From an uncultured Fibrobacter sp. (lineage in GTDB: Bacteria > Fibrobacterota > Fibrobacteria > Fibrobacterales > Fibrobacteraceae): a stretch of DNA of 62,336 nt. The stretch spans positions 1 through 62,336 of the forward strand of contig CAKUXP010000017.1 of the NCBI GenBank assembly GCA_934700345.1, written 5' to 3'. Positions 16,653 to 24,827 of this stretch are shown here, one piece after another. A program made the position numbers and the translations under genes. Positions within the stretch are counted from its first letter, which is position 1. Each line of letters starts with the position of its first letter. The notes under the pieces are model-generated. The model did not search any database and was not told the origin of the DNA. It saw only the letters and a program-made list of their open reading frames with translations.

Positions 16653-17597
16653 ATGCCGGAAACCTACATTCCGACTTTTCGTACGAGCCGTCCGATGAAC
16701 GGACTTCAGGCGCTTTCCGTTCCGCAGTGGAGCGTTCCGGCAAGCACGACGCATGTCGCACAGCCCACAGCATACGAACAACCGCCAGACTTGCCAAAAC
16801 AGGAAACAAACATAGATTCTCTTTTACAAATCATCCAAAACATCGATGAATTAAGCTTCACCCCGACATGGCAGTCAAATTGGAAAAGAAAACGAGCGTT
16901 GGAAATCGCCCAGGTTTTGAGAGATTTTGGCGGATACAACGACTTGAAATGGAACGCCACATCGGGCATCGCCAGCCCCTATTTGAAATTCATGCTCCAA
17001 TTGACACATCCAGACTATCAGAAGATGTTTTCGAAAGGCGGACGATTTGGTTCTCTAGAATTCCCCGATACGGGAATATCCGTTGACTTTCCTCATTTCA
17101 ACGCCGCCTTTAGCCGGTACCTGGATTGCTACAGCGATGATTGCGCGATTCCTACGGAATGGGCGAGCTGGGCTGGCGACATGTTCACCTATGCGGCGCA
17201 TCTCGACTCCATACGAAAGAAAGAGGCGCTTAGCTATGCGGCGATACGCGACTCCGCTTTGAATTACATAGGCGGTGACCATCCGCAATACAGCGAGTTC
17301 TTCGGAACCGGTGATTTTTATGCCGATATCGACGCTCGCAACATCGCGTCCTTAATAAACAACAGAGGTTTGTCCTTTTATGAAGCAATGGATCGTTACT
17401 ATAGACAAAGGGACTTCGACAGGTTTGGGACTTTTATCCATTCTTACGGCGGATGGAAAAAGTTTGTCGAAAAAGTGAACAAGCACTATTTTTTCCCGCT
17501 AACATTAAGGATAAATCCCTATCTTTTAGAAATCTCCAAGCAGGCGTTCATCAACAAGATTTTAAGAGGATTTTTATATGAAATGGAAATGGAGTAA
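16653..17597 (+). CDS. toxin-like hypothetical protein with WAGD/DIDAxNIA motifs
   Basis: 314 residues, ribosome binding site AAAGGG. The first 70 residues are a Pro/Thr/Gln-rich spacer without signal peptide. The C-terminal half has VDFPHFNAAFSRYL, WASWAGDMFTYA, a DFYADIDARNIASLI segment and AMDRYYRQRDFDRFGTFI. I associate the spacing H...WAGD...DxDAxNI...YY...RF with an uncharacterised family often found in accessory or peptidoglycan-related loci; catalytic role is not established. Its end overlaps the next gene by 20 bases, a two-gene unit such as toxin/immunity or enzyme/partner. It lies inside the island that interrupts ppk. Confidence 0.55.
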   Translation: MPETYIPTFRTSRPMNGLQALSVPQWSVPASTTHVAQPTAYEQPPDLPKQETNIDSLLQIIQNIDELSFTPTWQSNWKRKRALEIAQVLRDFGGYNDLKWNATSGIASPYLKFMLQLTHPDYQKMFSKGGRFGSLEFPDTGISVDFPHFNAAFSRYLDCYSDDCAIPTEWASWAGDMFTYAAHLDSIRKKEALSYAAIRDSALNYIGGDHPQYSEFFGTGDFYADIDARNIASLINNRGLSFYEAMDRYYRQRDFDRFGTFIHSYGGWKKFVEKVNKHYFFPLTLRINPYLLEISKQAFINKILRGFLYEMEME

Positions 17598-18351
17598 AAT
17601 TTTTCTTATCGTATCCGCCCCCTTTGCAGCGGTCATCTTGTTTTTTGCCATCGGGCATCTTGTAAAAGGGAATATTTTCAACCAATTTGTATTTTCCGAC
17701 CAGGTAAGGGTGGTCAAGGCAGGCAATGCGGAATTCGCCGAATTTGTCGATAAGCCCGGACAAAGAGGTCTCCACTACTATCATTTTTTCGAAATACGGA
17801 TATGGTATAAGTTTCTAGACGAAACGAATTACCGACTTTTGCACATGTCGTCTTTTAACGCGCGTTACGTCAACCCAGAGATAGACGAAGTTTCATGCAT
17901 CGACGCCATCGAAAGATTCGGATATTCCTATATGGCGGCAACACCAAATATCGGCATCGGCTGGAATCCGTACGAGGATGAAACCCTTCTTCCCCCCGAA
18001 ACGGCCATCTACGTCGTCGATGCAAAAGAAAGACGTTTTCAGATGCAGATAGAAGTAGGCTTTGACGAATATGGAGATATCGCCTTCAACTACTACGGCA
18101 AATGCAAGCTTCCTCGGATCGATAAGAGCATCCATTCGCATTGCAGAGTATCGACCAAATTCTACGGTGATTGGCCGAAGCGAAAGAAAGACCGAGAAAG
18201 GTTCAAAACGGAATTGGCTGAATACGAAAACCGGATGATGAAAGACAGCCTTTTTGTCCAAGGCCTGCGCGAAGCCTTTGACAAGTTCGACTTAAACAAG
18301 GACTGCCTCGATTCCCTGGTAGAGCATTATGGAAAACCCGAGGATAGCTAA
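17578..18351 (+). CDS. membrane-anchored partner protein, possible immunity protein
   Basis: 257 residues. One N-terminal membrane segment (IFLIVSAPFAAVILFFAIGHL, residues 7-27) is followed by a soluble domain that would face the periplasm. The C-terminal 90 residues, basic and helical, are duplicated upstream at 16131-16402. The reading frame overlaps the toxin-like gene by 20 bases, so the two are probably translated together. In toxin/immunity pairs for periplasmic enzymes the immunity protein is often anchored this way, but no family is recognised and the role is inferred from arrangement only. Confidence 0.5.
   Translation: MKWKWSKIFLIVSAPFAAVILFFAIGHLVKGNIFNQFVFSDQVRVVKAGNAEFAEFVDKPGQRGLHYYHFFEIRIWYKFLDETNYRLLHMSSFNARYVNPEIDEVSCIDAIERFGYSYMAATPNIGIGWNPYEDETLLPPETAIYVVDAKERRFQMQIEVGFDEYGDIAFNYYGKCKLPRIDKSIHSHCRVSTKFYGDWPKRKKDRERFKTELAEYENRMMKDSLFVQGLREAFDKFDLNKDCLDSLVEHYGKPEDS
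18071..18342 (+). repeat. 272-bp direct repeat, copy 2
   Basis: Second copy of 16131-16402, here forming the 3' third of the membrane-protein gene. Two mismatches in 272 bases imply a recent duplication or ongoing conversion. Confidence 0.9.
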
Positions 18352-18403
18352 ACAAATGCGCCCTTGTTTTTTGTAAACAGTTTTAGATATATTTGTTTTT
18401 ACT

Positions 18404-19486
18404 ATGCTAAGTCCCTTTGTCGCCGAAAACATCGAAACCGCTTTTGATTGCATCGACAAATCCACCTTTATCGACGAACTAGTCGATTCCGTTTCCCGCC
18501 TCAAAGTGTATTCGGCGGTTTTAAAGAGATCGATTGCAAGGGAATCCTGCATGGCGTCGATGTACATTAAGGAGAGCCTGCATTCAAGCCGGATGGAAGG
18601 GACACGCACATCGCTCGAAAACTCGCTGGAAAAAGCGACACTGGAAGACAACACGGACAAGGATGTCAACGAAGTCCGAAACTATTCCGCCGCCACGCGA
18701 TACGGACGCGATTACCTGATGCGCACGGGCGCCTTTACCGAAGAAATGCTCTTAGAAATGCACAGGATTCTTTTAGGCGGAAACGTCCATCGGACGACGG
18801 ATTCTATCGGGCGCTACCGAAGCGGACAGAATTTCATCCAAAACGAAAATTCCAAGGAAATCACCTTTGTTCCGCCGGAAGCAAAATGCGTGAAACCACT
18901 CATGGACAACCTGGTTTCCTTCATGAACAATCCGACATCCGGCGAACGCAATCTGGTAAACGCCGCCGTCATCCATGCGCAGTTCGAAACGATCCATCCC
19001 TTCGCCGACGGCAACGGTCGTCTAGGCCGCATGCTGATTCCGCTGTTTCTTTTCAAGGTCCATGAAATCGAAATGCCTTGGCTCTTTTTGAGCGAAGCGA
19101 TTGAGAAGGAAAAATTCCGCTACTACAAAATGCTGAACGACGTCCGGACAAACGGAGGCTGGAACGAATGGATTAAATTCTTTCTAGGAATCGTGGATAG
19201 GCAGTGCGTCAAATATGAGGGCAATGTCCAAAAAATCGAAGAACTTTACGAATCCAGCCTGAAAAAAGTTTCAAGCATTTCATCTTCACGCCTGCTGAAA
19301 CAGGTTTTCAGCTGTTTTTTCAAAAATCCCATCCAGAACAGCCGAGCCATCGAACGGGAAACGGGCCTTTCCAATACCACGGTCAACCGCCTGCTAGACA
19401 GGCTGACAGCGAACAATATCGTGTTCGCCGACGACAGAAAGCGCGGGAACCTGTATTATTTTTACGACCTGGTCGAACTGCTGTAA
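18404..19486 (+). CDS. Fic family protein with C-terminal winged helix
   Basis: 360 residues. N-terminal inhibitory motif S(S/R)xxEG at 61-66 (SSRMEG), the class II position that blocks ATP until relieved; Fic core HPFADGNGRLGR at 198-209, all catalytic residues present; C-terminal winged-helix domain (about 305-355, LSNTTVNRLLDRL as recognition helix). Such proteins transfer AMP from ATP to a protein hydroxyl and often control their own expression or a partner. A TATATT box (18388-18393) lies ten bases before the ATG, giving at most a very short leader. The last gene of the island. Confidence 0.9.
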   Translation: MLSPFVAENIETAFDCIDKSTFIDELVDSVSRLKVYSAVLKRSIARESCMASMYIKESLHSSRMEGTRTSLENSLEKATLEDNTDKDVNEVRNYSAATRYGRDYLMRTGAFTEEMLLEMHRILLGGNVHRTTDSIGRYRSGQNFIQNENSKEITFVPPEAKCVKPLMDNLVSFMNNPTSGERNLVNAAVIHAQFETIHPFADGNGRLGRMLIPLFLFKVHEIEMPWLFLSEAIEKEKFRYYKMLNDVRTNGGWNEWIKFFLGIVDRQCVKYEGNVQKIEELYESSLKKVSSISSSRLLKQVFSCFFKNPIQNSRAIERETGLSNTTVNRLLDRLTANNIVFADDRKRGNLYYFYDLVELL

Positions 19487-19611
19487 TGTCGCCATACGCA
19501 CATCGCGGACATTTCCCGAGGAAACGTCTTCAAAGAGTTTTTTAGCGCAGTCGATCTTGGCCTTTTCAATACGGTCCCATGCCGAAACCGCTTTTTGTAA
19601 AAGCCTCCGAA

Positions 19612-20196
19612 CTACTTTTTCTTGAGTTCTTCCTTGTACTTCGCCGCGGCTTCGTTCATGCGCTTCTGCATGTCGGCGCTTTCGGCGCGGAGCATAAATT
19701 CACGGTTTTCCTCGCTAGCCTTTTTTAGCGATTCCGCCATCTTCGCAGGGTCCATCGCGACAAGGACGTAAATCTTGTACTGCCCGCTTTCTGCGTTATA
19801 CTGCGTAATCGTGCGGAGAACGTTCGCCCCGACCAGCTCCTGCTCCGTGTACTCGTTCGCCTTCTCTTCCCAGATCTTGAGCGACTTTCCATCGACATTC
19901 TTGCCGTATTGTTCCTTGTAGCGGCTCACCTGGGTTTTCGTCGCCTCGGCAAGAGCCGCACGAGCCTCGTCCGCAGCCTGGGTCCGCGCAATCATCTCGT
20001 CGTTCGAGACAGCCATCCCGACAGATGCGGCAATATCTTTCCCGGCTAGCTCCGCCTTGTATTCCTCAAGCTGCGTCGCCGGCGTTTCCACCGTCTGAAA
20101 TCCTCCCTCGGAAGCCTTTTGCGCGGAACCCGCACAACCGGTAAACCCCATGGCGCAGAGAAGCGCCCCCACAGCAAGCATTTTTCTTTTCATCAT
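19612..20196 (-). CDS. LPP20-like lipoprotein
   Basis: 194 residues with signal peptide and lipobox FTGC (Cys at about 22). The body (GKDIAASVGMAVSNDEMIARTQAADEARAALAEATKTQV) followed by ANVLRTITQYNAESGQYKIYVLVAMDP is the pattern of the LPP20 lipoprotein family: a two-layer domain in which a helix of alternating Ala and charged residues packs on a beta sheet. The last 35 residues are a charged helix. Sorted to the outer membrane or inner leaflet; role structural or unknown. Starts at the second or first of two ATG codons. Confidence 0.75.
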   Translation of the reverse strand: MMKRKMLAVGALLCAMGFTGCAGSAQKASEGGFQTVETPATQLEEYKAELAGKDIAASVGMAVSNDEMIARTQAADEARAALAEATKTQVSRYKEQYGKNVDGKSLKIWEEKANEYTEQELVGANVLRTITQYNAESGQYKIYVLVAMDPAKMAESLKKASEENREFMLRAESADMQKRMNEAAAKYKEELKKK

Positions 20197-20497
20197 GATT
20201 TCCTTTGACCCGAACGGGCCTTTTTGATAACGTTAATATACATAAATTACGACAATGGAAGATAGGTCCTCTCCGAATTTTGCAAACCGGACTTCTTCGC
20301 GAGGGAAAACCACGCTAGACTTGTCATTGTCGGACGTGCCCCGATAATCTCTTCTCTGAAAGGAGACTACAAAATGGTTCCCCTATGGTCGTTTCAGAGA
20401 AAAAGCCCGCTAAACTAATCCCTAAACCTAGACGTCCGCGCTTCTACACACCGCCTGCTGTCCGCAGAGCATCGGAATCATTCCTATCTTTACCCGC
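20197..20497. other. intergenic region with short ORF inside a hairpin
   Basis: Between the divergent LPP20-like lipoprotein and ligA. TCTCTGAAA (20353-20361) and TTTCAGAGA (20392-20400) form a perfect 9-bp inverted repeat. Inside it lie AAGGAG and an ATG opening a 13-codon frame (MVPLWSFQRKSPLN, stop at about 20414). A promoter-like TTGTCA...GATAAT lies upstream (about 20323-20350). It could be a leader peptide or hairpin-controlled start, but nothing downstream fits as the controlled gene except ligA, which has its own -10. Confidence 0.3.
20485..20490 (+). promoter_or_regulatory. -10 box giving a leaderless start for ligA
   Basis: TATCTT ends seven bases before the ATG at 20498. No Shine-Dalgarno sequence lies between. 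A -35 is not convincing. Confidence 0.5.
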
Positions 20498-22495
20498 ATG
20501 AGCCAAGAAAATCCAAGCGACTATACCCGTTACCGCGAACTTCAAAAGCAACTCAAGGCGGCAAGCGAATCCTATTACAGGGAAGGCTTCTCGCCGATGA
20601 GCGACCAGGACTTTGACTTCGGCGTCAAGGAACTCGAAACGCTCGAAATAGCCCACCCGGAATGGAGAGAAACCAGCTCGGTCACCCAGGAAATCGGAAA
20701 CGACCAGCTCAACGACTTTGCCAAGATAGAACACCGGATCCCGATGCTCTCCATTTCCAATGCCTACTCGAAGGAAGAGGTCGAAGACTTCATCCGTCAG
20801 GCGACGGAACGCGTCCCGAACGCCAGGGAATGGGTCTGCGAACGTAAAATCGACGGCATCAGCATGTCGCTCACCTACCAGGACGGAATTCTCGTAAAGG
20901 CCGCTACGCGGGGAAACGGTACGGTCGGCGACGACGTAACCGCCAACGTGGAAACAATAGCGGACATTCCACACAAATTAACCGGTGCACCGGCGGGATT
21001 TTTCGAAGTCCGCGGCGAAGTCTATATGGAATTCAAGACGTTCGAACTTTTAAACGACGAACTTGAGGAACGCGGTCTCCAGGGTTTCCAGAACCCGAGG
21101 AACACGGCATCGGGGACGCTCAAGCTCAAGGATCCGAAGGAATGCGCCAAGCGAAATCTGCGGTTTCTCGCCTACCATATTCCCGAAGACATCGGAAACA
21201 AAAAACATTCCGAGAACCTGACAGCTCTCAGATATTTCGGATTTCATACAAACGAATTCTGGATTGCCCGCAGCGTCGAAGAAATCATGAAGATTTCCGA
21301 CCAGATCCTAGCTGGCCGAGATGCACTTCCCTACCCGATCGACGGCATGGTCATCAAGCAGAACGACCTGAAACTCCAGCAAGAATTAGGTACAACAGCC
21401 AAAAGTCCTCGCTGGGCTCTCGCTTACAAGTTCAAGGCGGAACGCGCCTACACGAAAGTTCTCTCCGTCGATTTCCAGGTCGGACGGACAGGGCGCATCA
21501 CGCCGGTCGCGAACCTCGAACCGGTCCGCCTCGCGGGAACGACCGTCAAACGGGCAACGCTGCACAACTTTAACGAAATAGAGAGGCTCGGCATCCGCGT
21601 CGGCGATACGGTCGGAGTCGAAAAAGGCGGAGAAATCATTCCGAAAATCATCGAAGTCGATCTATCGAAACGCCCCGAAGGAACGCATCCGATAGACCCG
21701 CCGGAACTTTGCCCTGTATGCGGAACACCGCTCACGAAAAACGACGGGCAGGTCGATCTGCGCTGCGAGAACCTCCACTGCAAGGCGACTGTCCAGCGGC
21801 TTTTCGAACACTTCGTCTCCCGGGAAGCGATGAATATCGAAAACCTAGGGCCTTCGCTCATCGCGGAACTTCTTGAAGCTCATAAAATCGAAAGGCTCTC
21901 GGATCTCTACCGTCTCAAAAGGGAAGACCTCGAAAACATCGACCGGATTGGCGAAAAAAGCGCGACAAACGTCCTGTCGGCAATTGAAAAGAGCAAGGGA
22001 CAAAGCCTCGAAAACTTTTTATTCGCCATCGGTATCCGCTTTGTCGGGCGCACCAAGGCGCGCATTCTAGCGAGGCATTTCAGGACGCTCGAGAAACTTA
22101 AAGCGGCAACGCTCGAAGAACTCACCGTAATCCCGGATATCGGCGAACGCATCGCCCAAAGCGTCTATGACTTTTTCCGCAACGAAGCATTCCGGGAAGA
22201 ACTCCAAAGGCTTGTCGAAGCCGGACTCCCGACCGAATTCACGGGAGAGGTTAAGGACCATTTTCTAGGACAGACGGTCGTTCTCACGGGAACGCTCCCG
22301 ACGCTCGACCGGAGTTCCGCGCAAAAGCTCATCGAAGACAATGGCGGAAAGGTTTCGAACTCGGTGAGCAAAAAGACTTCCTGGGTACTAGCGGGCGAAG
22401 CAGCCGGTTCAAAGCTCGAAAAGGCAAAGAAGCTCGGCATCGCCATCCACGACGAAGCATGGTTTCTCGGTGAATTATCTAATTTGGAATCATGA
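20498..22495 (+). CDS. ligA: NAD-dependent DNA ligase
   Basis: 665 residues, the normal LigA length. Seals nicks in replication and repair using NAD+. Ia domain (1-65, binds NMN), adenylation domain with active lysine K117 in CERKIDG, TRGNGTVGDDVT, and VDFQVGRTGRITPVA at the OB fold; zinc finger CPVCGTPL...LRCENLHC (about 405-430); helix-hairpin-helix repeats; C-terminal BRCT domain (about 590-665, GQTVVLTGTLPTLDR and WVLAGEAAGSKLEKAKKLG). The ATG follows a -10 box by seven bases. Overlaps the next gene by four bases. Confidence 0.97.
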   Translation: MSQENPSDYTRYRELQKQLKAASESYYREGFSPMSDQDFDFGVKELETLEIAHPEWRETSSVTQEIGNDQLNDFAKIEHRIPMLSISNAYSKEEVEDFIRQATERVPNAREWVCERKIDGISMSLTYQDGILVKAATRGNGTVGDDVTANVETIADIPHKLTGAPAGFFEVRGEVYMEFKTFELLNDELEERGLQGFQNPRNTASGTLKLKDPKECAKRNLRFLAYHIPEDIGNKKHSENLTALRYFGFHTNEFWIARSVEEIMKISDQILAGRDALPYPIDGMVIKQNDLKLQQELGTTAKSPRWALAYKFKAERAYTKVLSVDFQVGRTGRITPVANLEPVRLAGTTVKRATLHNFNEIERLGIRVGDTVGVEKGGEIIPKIIEVDLSKRPEGTHPIDPPELCPVCGTPLTKNDGQVDLRCENLHCKATVQRLFEHFVSREAMNIENLGPSLIAELLEAHKIERLSDLYRLKREDLENIDRIGEKSATNVLSAIEKSKGQSLENFLFAIGIRFVGRTKARILARHFRTLEKLKAATLEELTVIPDIGERIAQSVYDFFRNEAFREELQRLVEAGLPTEFTGEVKDHFLGQTVVLTGTLPTLDRSSAQKLIEDNGGKVSNSVSKKTSWVLAGEAAGSKLEKAKKLGIAIHDEAWFLGELSNLES

Positions 22496-24189
22496 TGAAA
22501 CGAACATTCATTCCGGACAATTTCAAGGCGGACGACAAGGCGCAGGTCACCGAATACTACCAAAGGCTTCTCCAGGAAGACATCCCGCAAAACGCAAGGT
22601 CGCTCCGCGACTGGATCCTCCGTTGGAACGAACTTTCGACCGTCCTTTCCGAGGCAAGCGCACGCCGCTACGTCGCCATGACAAGCCACACGCAAGACGA
22701 AAAGATCGCCAAGGCCTACATGGACTTCGTCCGGGAAATCGATCCGGTTTGCGAAGATTACGGAAACAAGCTCGAACGCAAGATGATGGAACATCCGAGC
22801 GTCGCCGAACTCGAAAGCGAGTTCGGCATCTACTTCCGCGACGTCCGCACAAGCCTTTCCCTCTTCAATCCCAAGAACATCCCGCTCTTCACCGAGGAAA
22901 GCACCGACATCCAGGACTACCAAAAAATCACGAGCACGATGAGCGTCCAGTACAAGGGTGAAACGAAAACCCTCCCGCAAATGTCCGCACTCTTCACATC
23001 GACAGACAGGGACGTCCGCGAAGAAGCGTGGAAACTCGTCACGAACCGCAGACTAGAAGATAAGGAACGACTCGACAACGCGTTCGACAGGCTCTTCAAG
23101 CTCCGCATCCAGATTGCGAAAAATTCGGGCTACTCCGACTACCTTGACTACATTTTCAAGGCGAAATCCCGTTTTGACTATACTCCCAGGGACTGCCGGA
23201 CATTCCATGAATCAATCGAGAAAATCATTCTCCCGTACCTGAGAGACATCTATCGGAAAAAGGCTTCCGCGATGAAGCTCGAACGACTCCGCCCGTGGGA
23301 CGCCAAGGCGGACGCCCTTTCGCGCGAACCGTTAAAACCATTCCAAAAAGGCTCGGAACTCATCGAAAAGGTCGGCCTGATTTTCGACAGGCTGTCGCCC
23401 AAGACTTCCGCCTACTTTCGCACCTTAAAGGACGAACATCTCATCGACCCGGACAGCCGAGTAGGAAAGGCTCCCGGCGGCTACCAGATTGGCTTCGAGG
23501 AAAGCGGCAAGCCTTTCATCTTCATGAACGCGGCGGGAACCGATGGAGACATCTATACGCTTCTCCACGAAAGCGGGCACTCCTTCCAGCAGTTCGAAGT
23601 AGCGAAGCTCCCGCTCACCGCCTACCACGATATTCCTTCCGAATTTGCCGAAGTTTCGAGCATGAGCATGGAGCTAATCGGCTCGACGGACCTTTCTCCC
23701 TTCTACCCGAACCACGAAGACGCGAAGCGCAGCCGCGCAAGCGAACTCGAAGAAATCATCTGGCTCTTTCCATGGGTCGCATCCATCGACTCTTTCCAGC
23801 ACCTGCTGTATTCGCACCCGAACCACACAGCAAGCGTTCGCAAGGAGATGTGGCTCTCGGTTATGGACCGCTACGACGCAGGGATTGACTATTCGGGATT
23901 CGAAGACGCAAAAGCCTATCTATGGCAAAAACAGCTGCACCTTTTCGAAGTGCCATTCTACTACATCGAATACGGAATCGCGCAACTCGGAGCCCTTCAG
24001 GTTTATGCAAATTTCCGCAAGAATCCGCAAAAGGCGCTAGACGATCTCTTTGCAGCCGAAGCCCTCGGTTCAAGCCGTCCGCTCCCCGAACTTTTCGCCC
24101 GGGCGAACATCCGCTTTGATTTTTCAAGGGAAACCATCGAACCTCTGATCCGGGACGTTTGCGACGAACTTTCCACGCTAGAAAGCTAG
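22492..24189 (+). CDS. pepF: M3 family oligoendopeptidase (PepF-like)
   Basis: 565 residues. Zinc metallopeptidase with HESGH at 359-363 (HExxH) and the third ligand Glu in the following helix (EFAEVSSMSMEL, about 382). N-terminal helical region and IYTLLHESGHSFQQFE are those of M3B oligoendopeptidases that cut short peptides in the cytoplasm. No signal peptide. Two ATG codons in a row open the frame, overlapping the ligA stop by four bases, so translation is coupled to ligA. Confidence 0.88.
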   Translation: MMKRTFIPDNFKADDKAQVTEYYQRLLQEDIPQNARSLRDWILRWNELSTVLSEASARRYVAMTSHTQDEKIAKAYMDFVREIDPVCEDYGNKLERKMMEHPSVAELESEFGIYFRDVRTSLSLFNPKNIPLFTEESTDIQDYQKITSTMSVQYKGETKTLPQMSALFTSTDRDVREEAWKLVTNRRLEDKERLDNAFDRLFKLRIQIAKNSGYSDYLDYIFKAKSRFDYTPRDCRTFHESIEKIILPYLRDIYRKKASAMKLERLRPWDAKADALSREPLKPFQKGSELIEKVGLIFDRLSPKTSAYFRTLKDEHLIDPDSRVGKAPGGYQIGFEESGKPFIFMNAAGTDGDIYTLLHESGHSFQQFEVAKLPLTAYHDIPSEFAEVSSMSMELIGSTDLSPFYPNHEDAKRSRASELEEIIWLFPWVASIDSFQHLLYSHPNHTASVRKEMWLSVMDRYDAGIDYSGFEDAKAYLWQKQLHLFEVPFYYIEYGIAQLGALQVYANFRKNPQKALDDLFAAEALGSSRPLPELFARANIRFDFSRETIEPLIRDVCDELSTLES

Positions 24190-24271
24190 CAGGGGCATAT
24201 CAGGTTTAGACCGACTGGCACCCTTGCCAGCAGGTGAAAAATTTTTCAAAAAAAATTTTCCCGTCATCCGC

Positions 24272-24301
24272 TTGACAAAACCCAAACCTTTTTACTATCT
24301 T
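24272..24301 (+). promoter_or_regulatory. promoter of tRNA-Ser
   Basis: TTGACA (24272-24277), 18-base spacer, TATCTT (24296-24301). Initiation is expected about eight bases before the mature 5' end of the tRNA. Strong -35 match. Confidence 0.8.
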
Positions 24302-24316
24302 TGGACCGCATCCTTT

Positions 24317-24401
24317 GGAGGGATGGCCGAGTGGTTGAAGGCGCACGCTTGGAAAGCGTGTTTACTTAACTGTAACGAGGGTTCGAATCCCTCTCCCTCT
24401 T
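24317..24401 (+). tRNA. tRNA-Ser (anticodon GGA)
   Basis: Class II tRNA. Acceptor GGAGGGA, D arm GCC...GGC, anticodon stem CACGC/GCGTG around TTGGAAA (anticodon GGA, reads UCC and UCU), long variable arm TTAC...GTAA, T arm GAGGG-TTCGAAT-CCCTC. The 3' acceptor strand is TCCCTCT, so pair 1-72 is G-U, and the next base is T where serine tRNAs normally have G at position 73. CCA is not encoded. Confidence 0.92.
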
Positions 24402-24422
24402 CTAAACTTTACAAGGTGGCTT

Positions 24423-24749
24423 ATGTCCAATCATCGCGTTTACCTTGACGATATTTATGCAAGCGAAGCCTGCAAGGGTTCCACGTTCCGCGCTGTCGTG
24501 ATGATGGCGCAGGAAGCTCGCTTTATCAACGAACAGGCACGGGAAGGATATCTCCAGCTCACGATGAAGCCTACCACCATTGCGATGGACAAGTTCAAGG
24601 CGGACCGTCTCACGATGCTTAGCCGCGAAGAGGCGGAAGCTCGCGAAAAGGCCAAGGAAGCCGAAGCACGCCAATCCAAAACCCATTCCGGACAGACGGA
24701 TAGCGCTGCGGCATCTGCAGATGCGGCGAATGACGCTTTCGGTTTCTAA
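24423..24749 (+). CDS. rpoZ: RNA polymerase omega subunit-like protein
   Basis: 108 residues, AAGGTG before the ATG. The core FRAVVMMAQEARFINEQAREGYLQ followed by KPTTIAMDKF matches the omega (RpoZ/Rpb6) fold: AR(x)N helix, then the K-P-x-T/A-I-A-x segment that clamps the beta-prime subunit. The last 45 residues are a charged, Ala-rich tail of low complexity. Omega helps RNA polymerase assembly and in many bacteria ppGpp binding. Follows the tRNA by 21 bases, so they may share a transcript. Confidence 0.8.
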   Translation: MSNHRVYLDDIYASEACKGSTFRAVVMMAQEARFINEQAREGYLQLTMKPTTIAMDKFKADRLTMLSREEAEAREKAKEAEARQSKTHSGQTDSAAASADAANDAFGF

Positions 24750-24827
24750 ACGGACTCCAATCCAATTTCAGGAAGGTGACTGCCAAGGTCGCCTTTTCTA
24801 TTTTATGGGAAAATCCTCAGCGGGTAA

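Noticed and set aside
19487..19611. Open minus-strand fragment reading AVSAWDRIEKAKIDCAKKLF
   Set aside because: Protein-like but no start, no SD and no family recognised; could be another remnant at the island edge. Not strong enough to call.
24209..24235. CTGGCACCCTTGCCAG looked like a sigma-54 -24/-12 pair
   Set aside because: Spacing between TGGCAC and TTGC is two bases, not five. It is a small hairpin after pepF.
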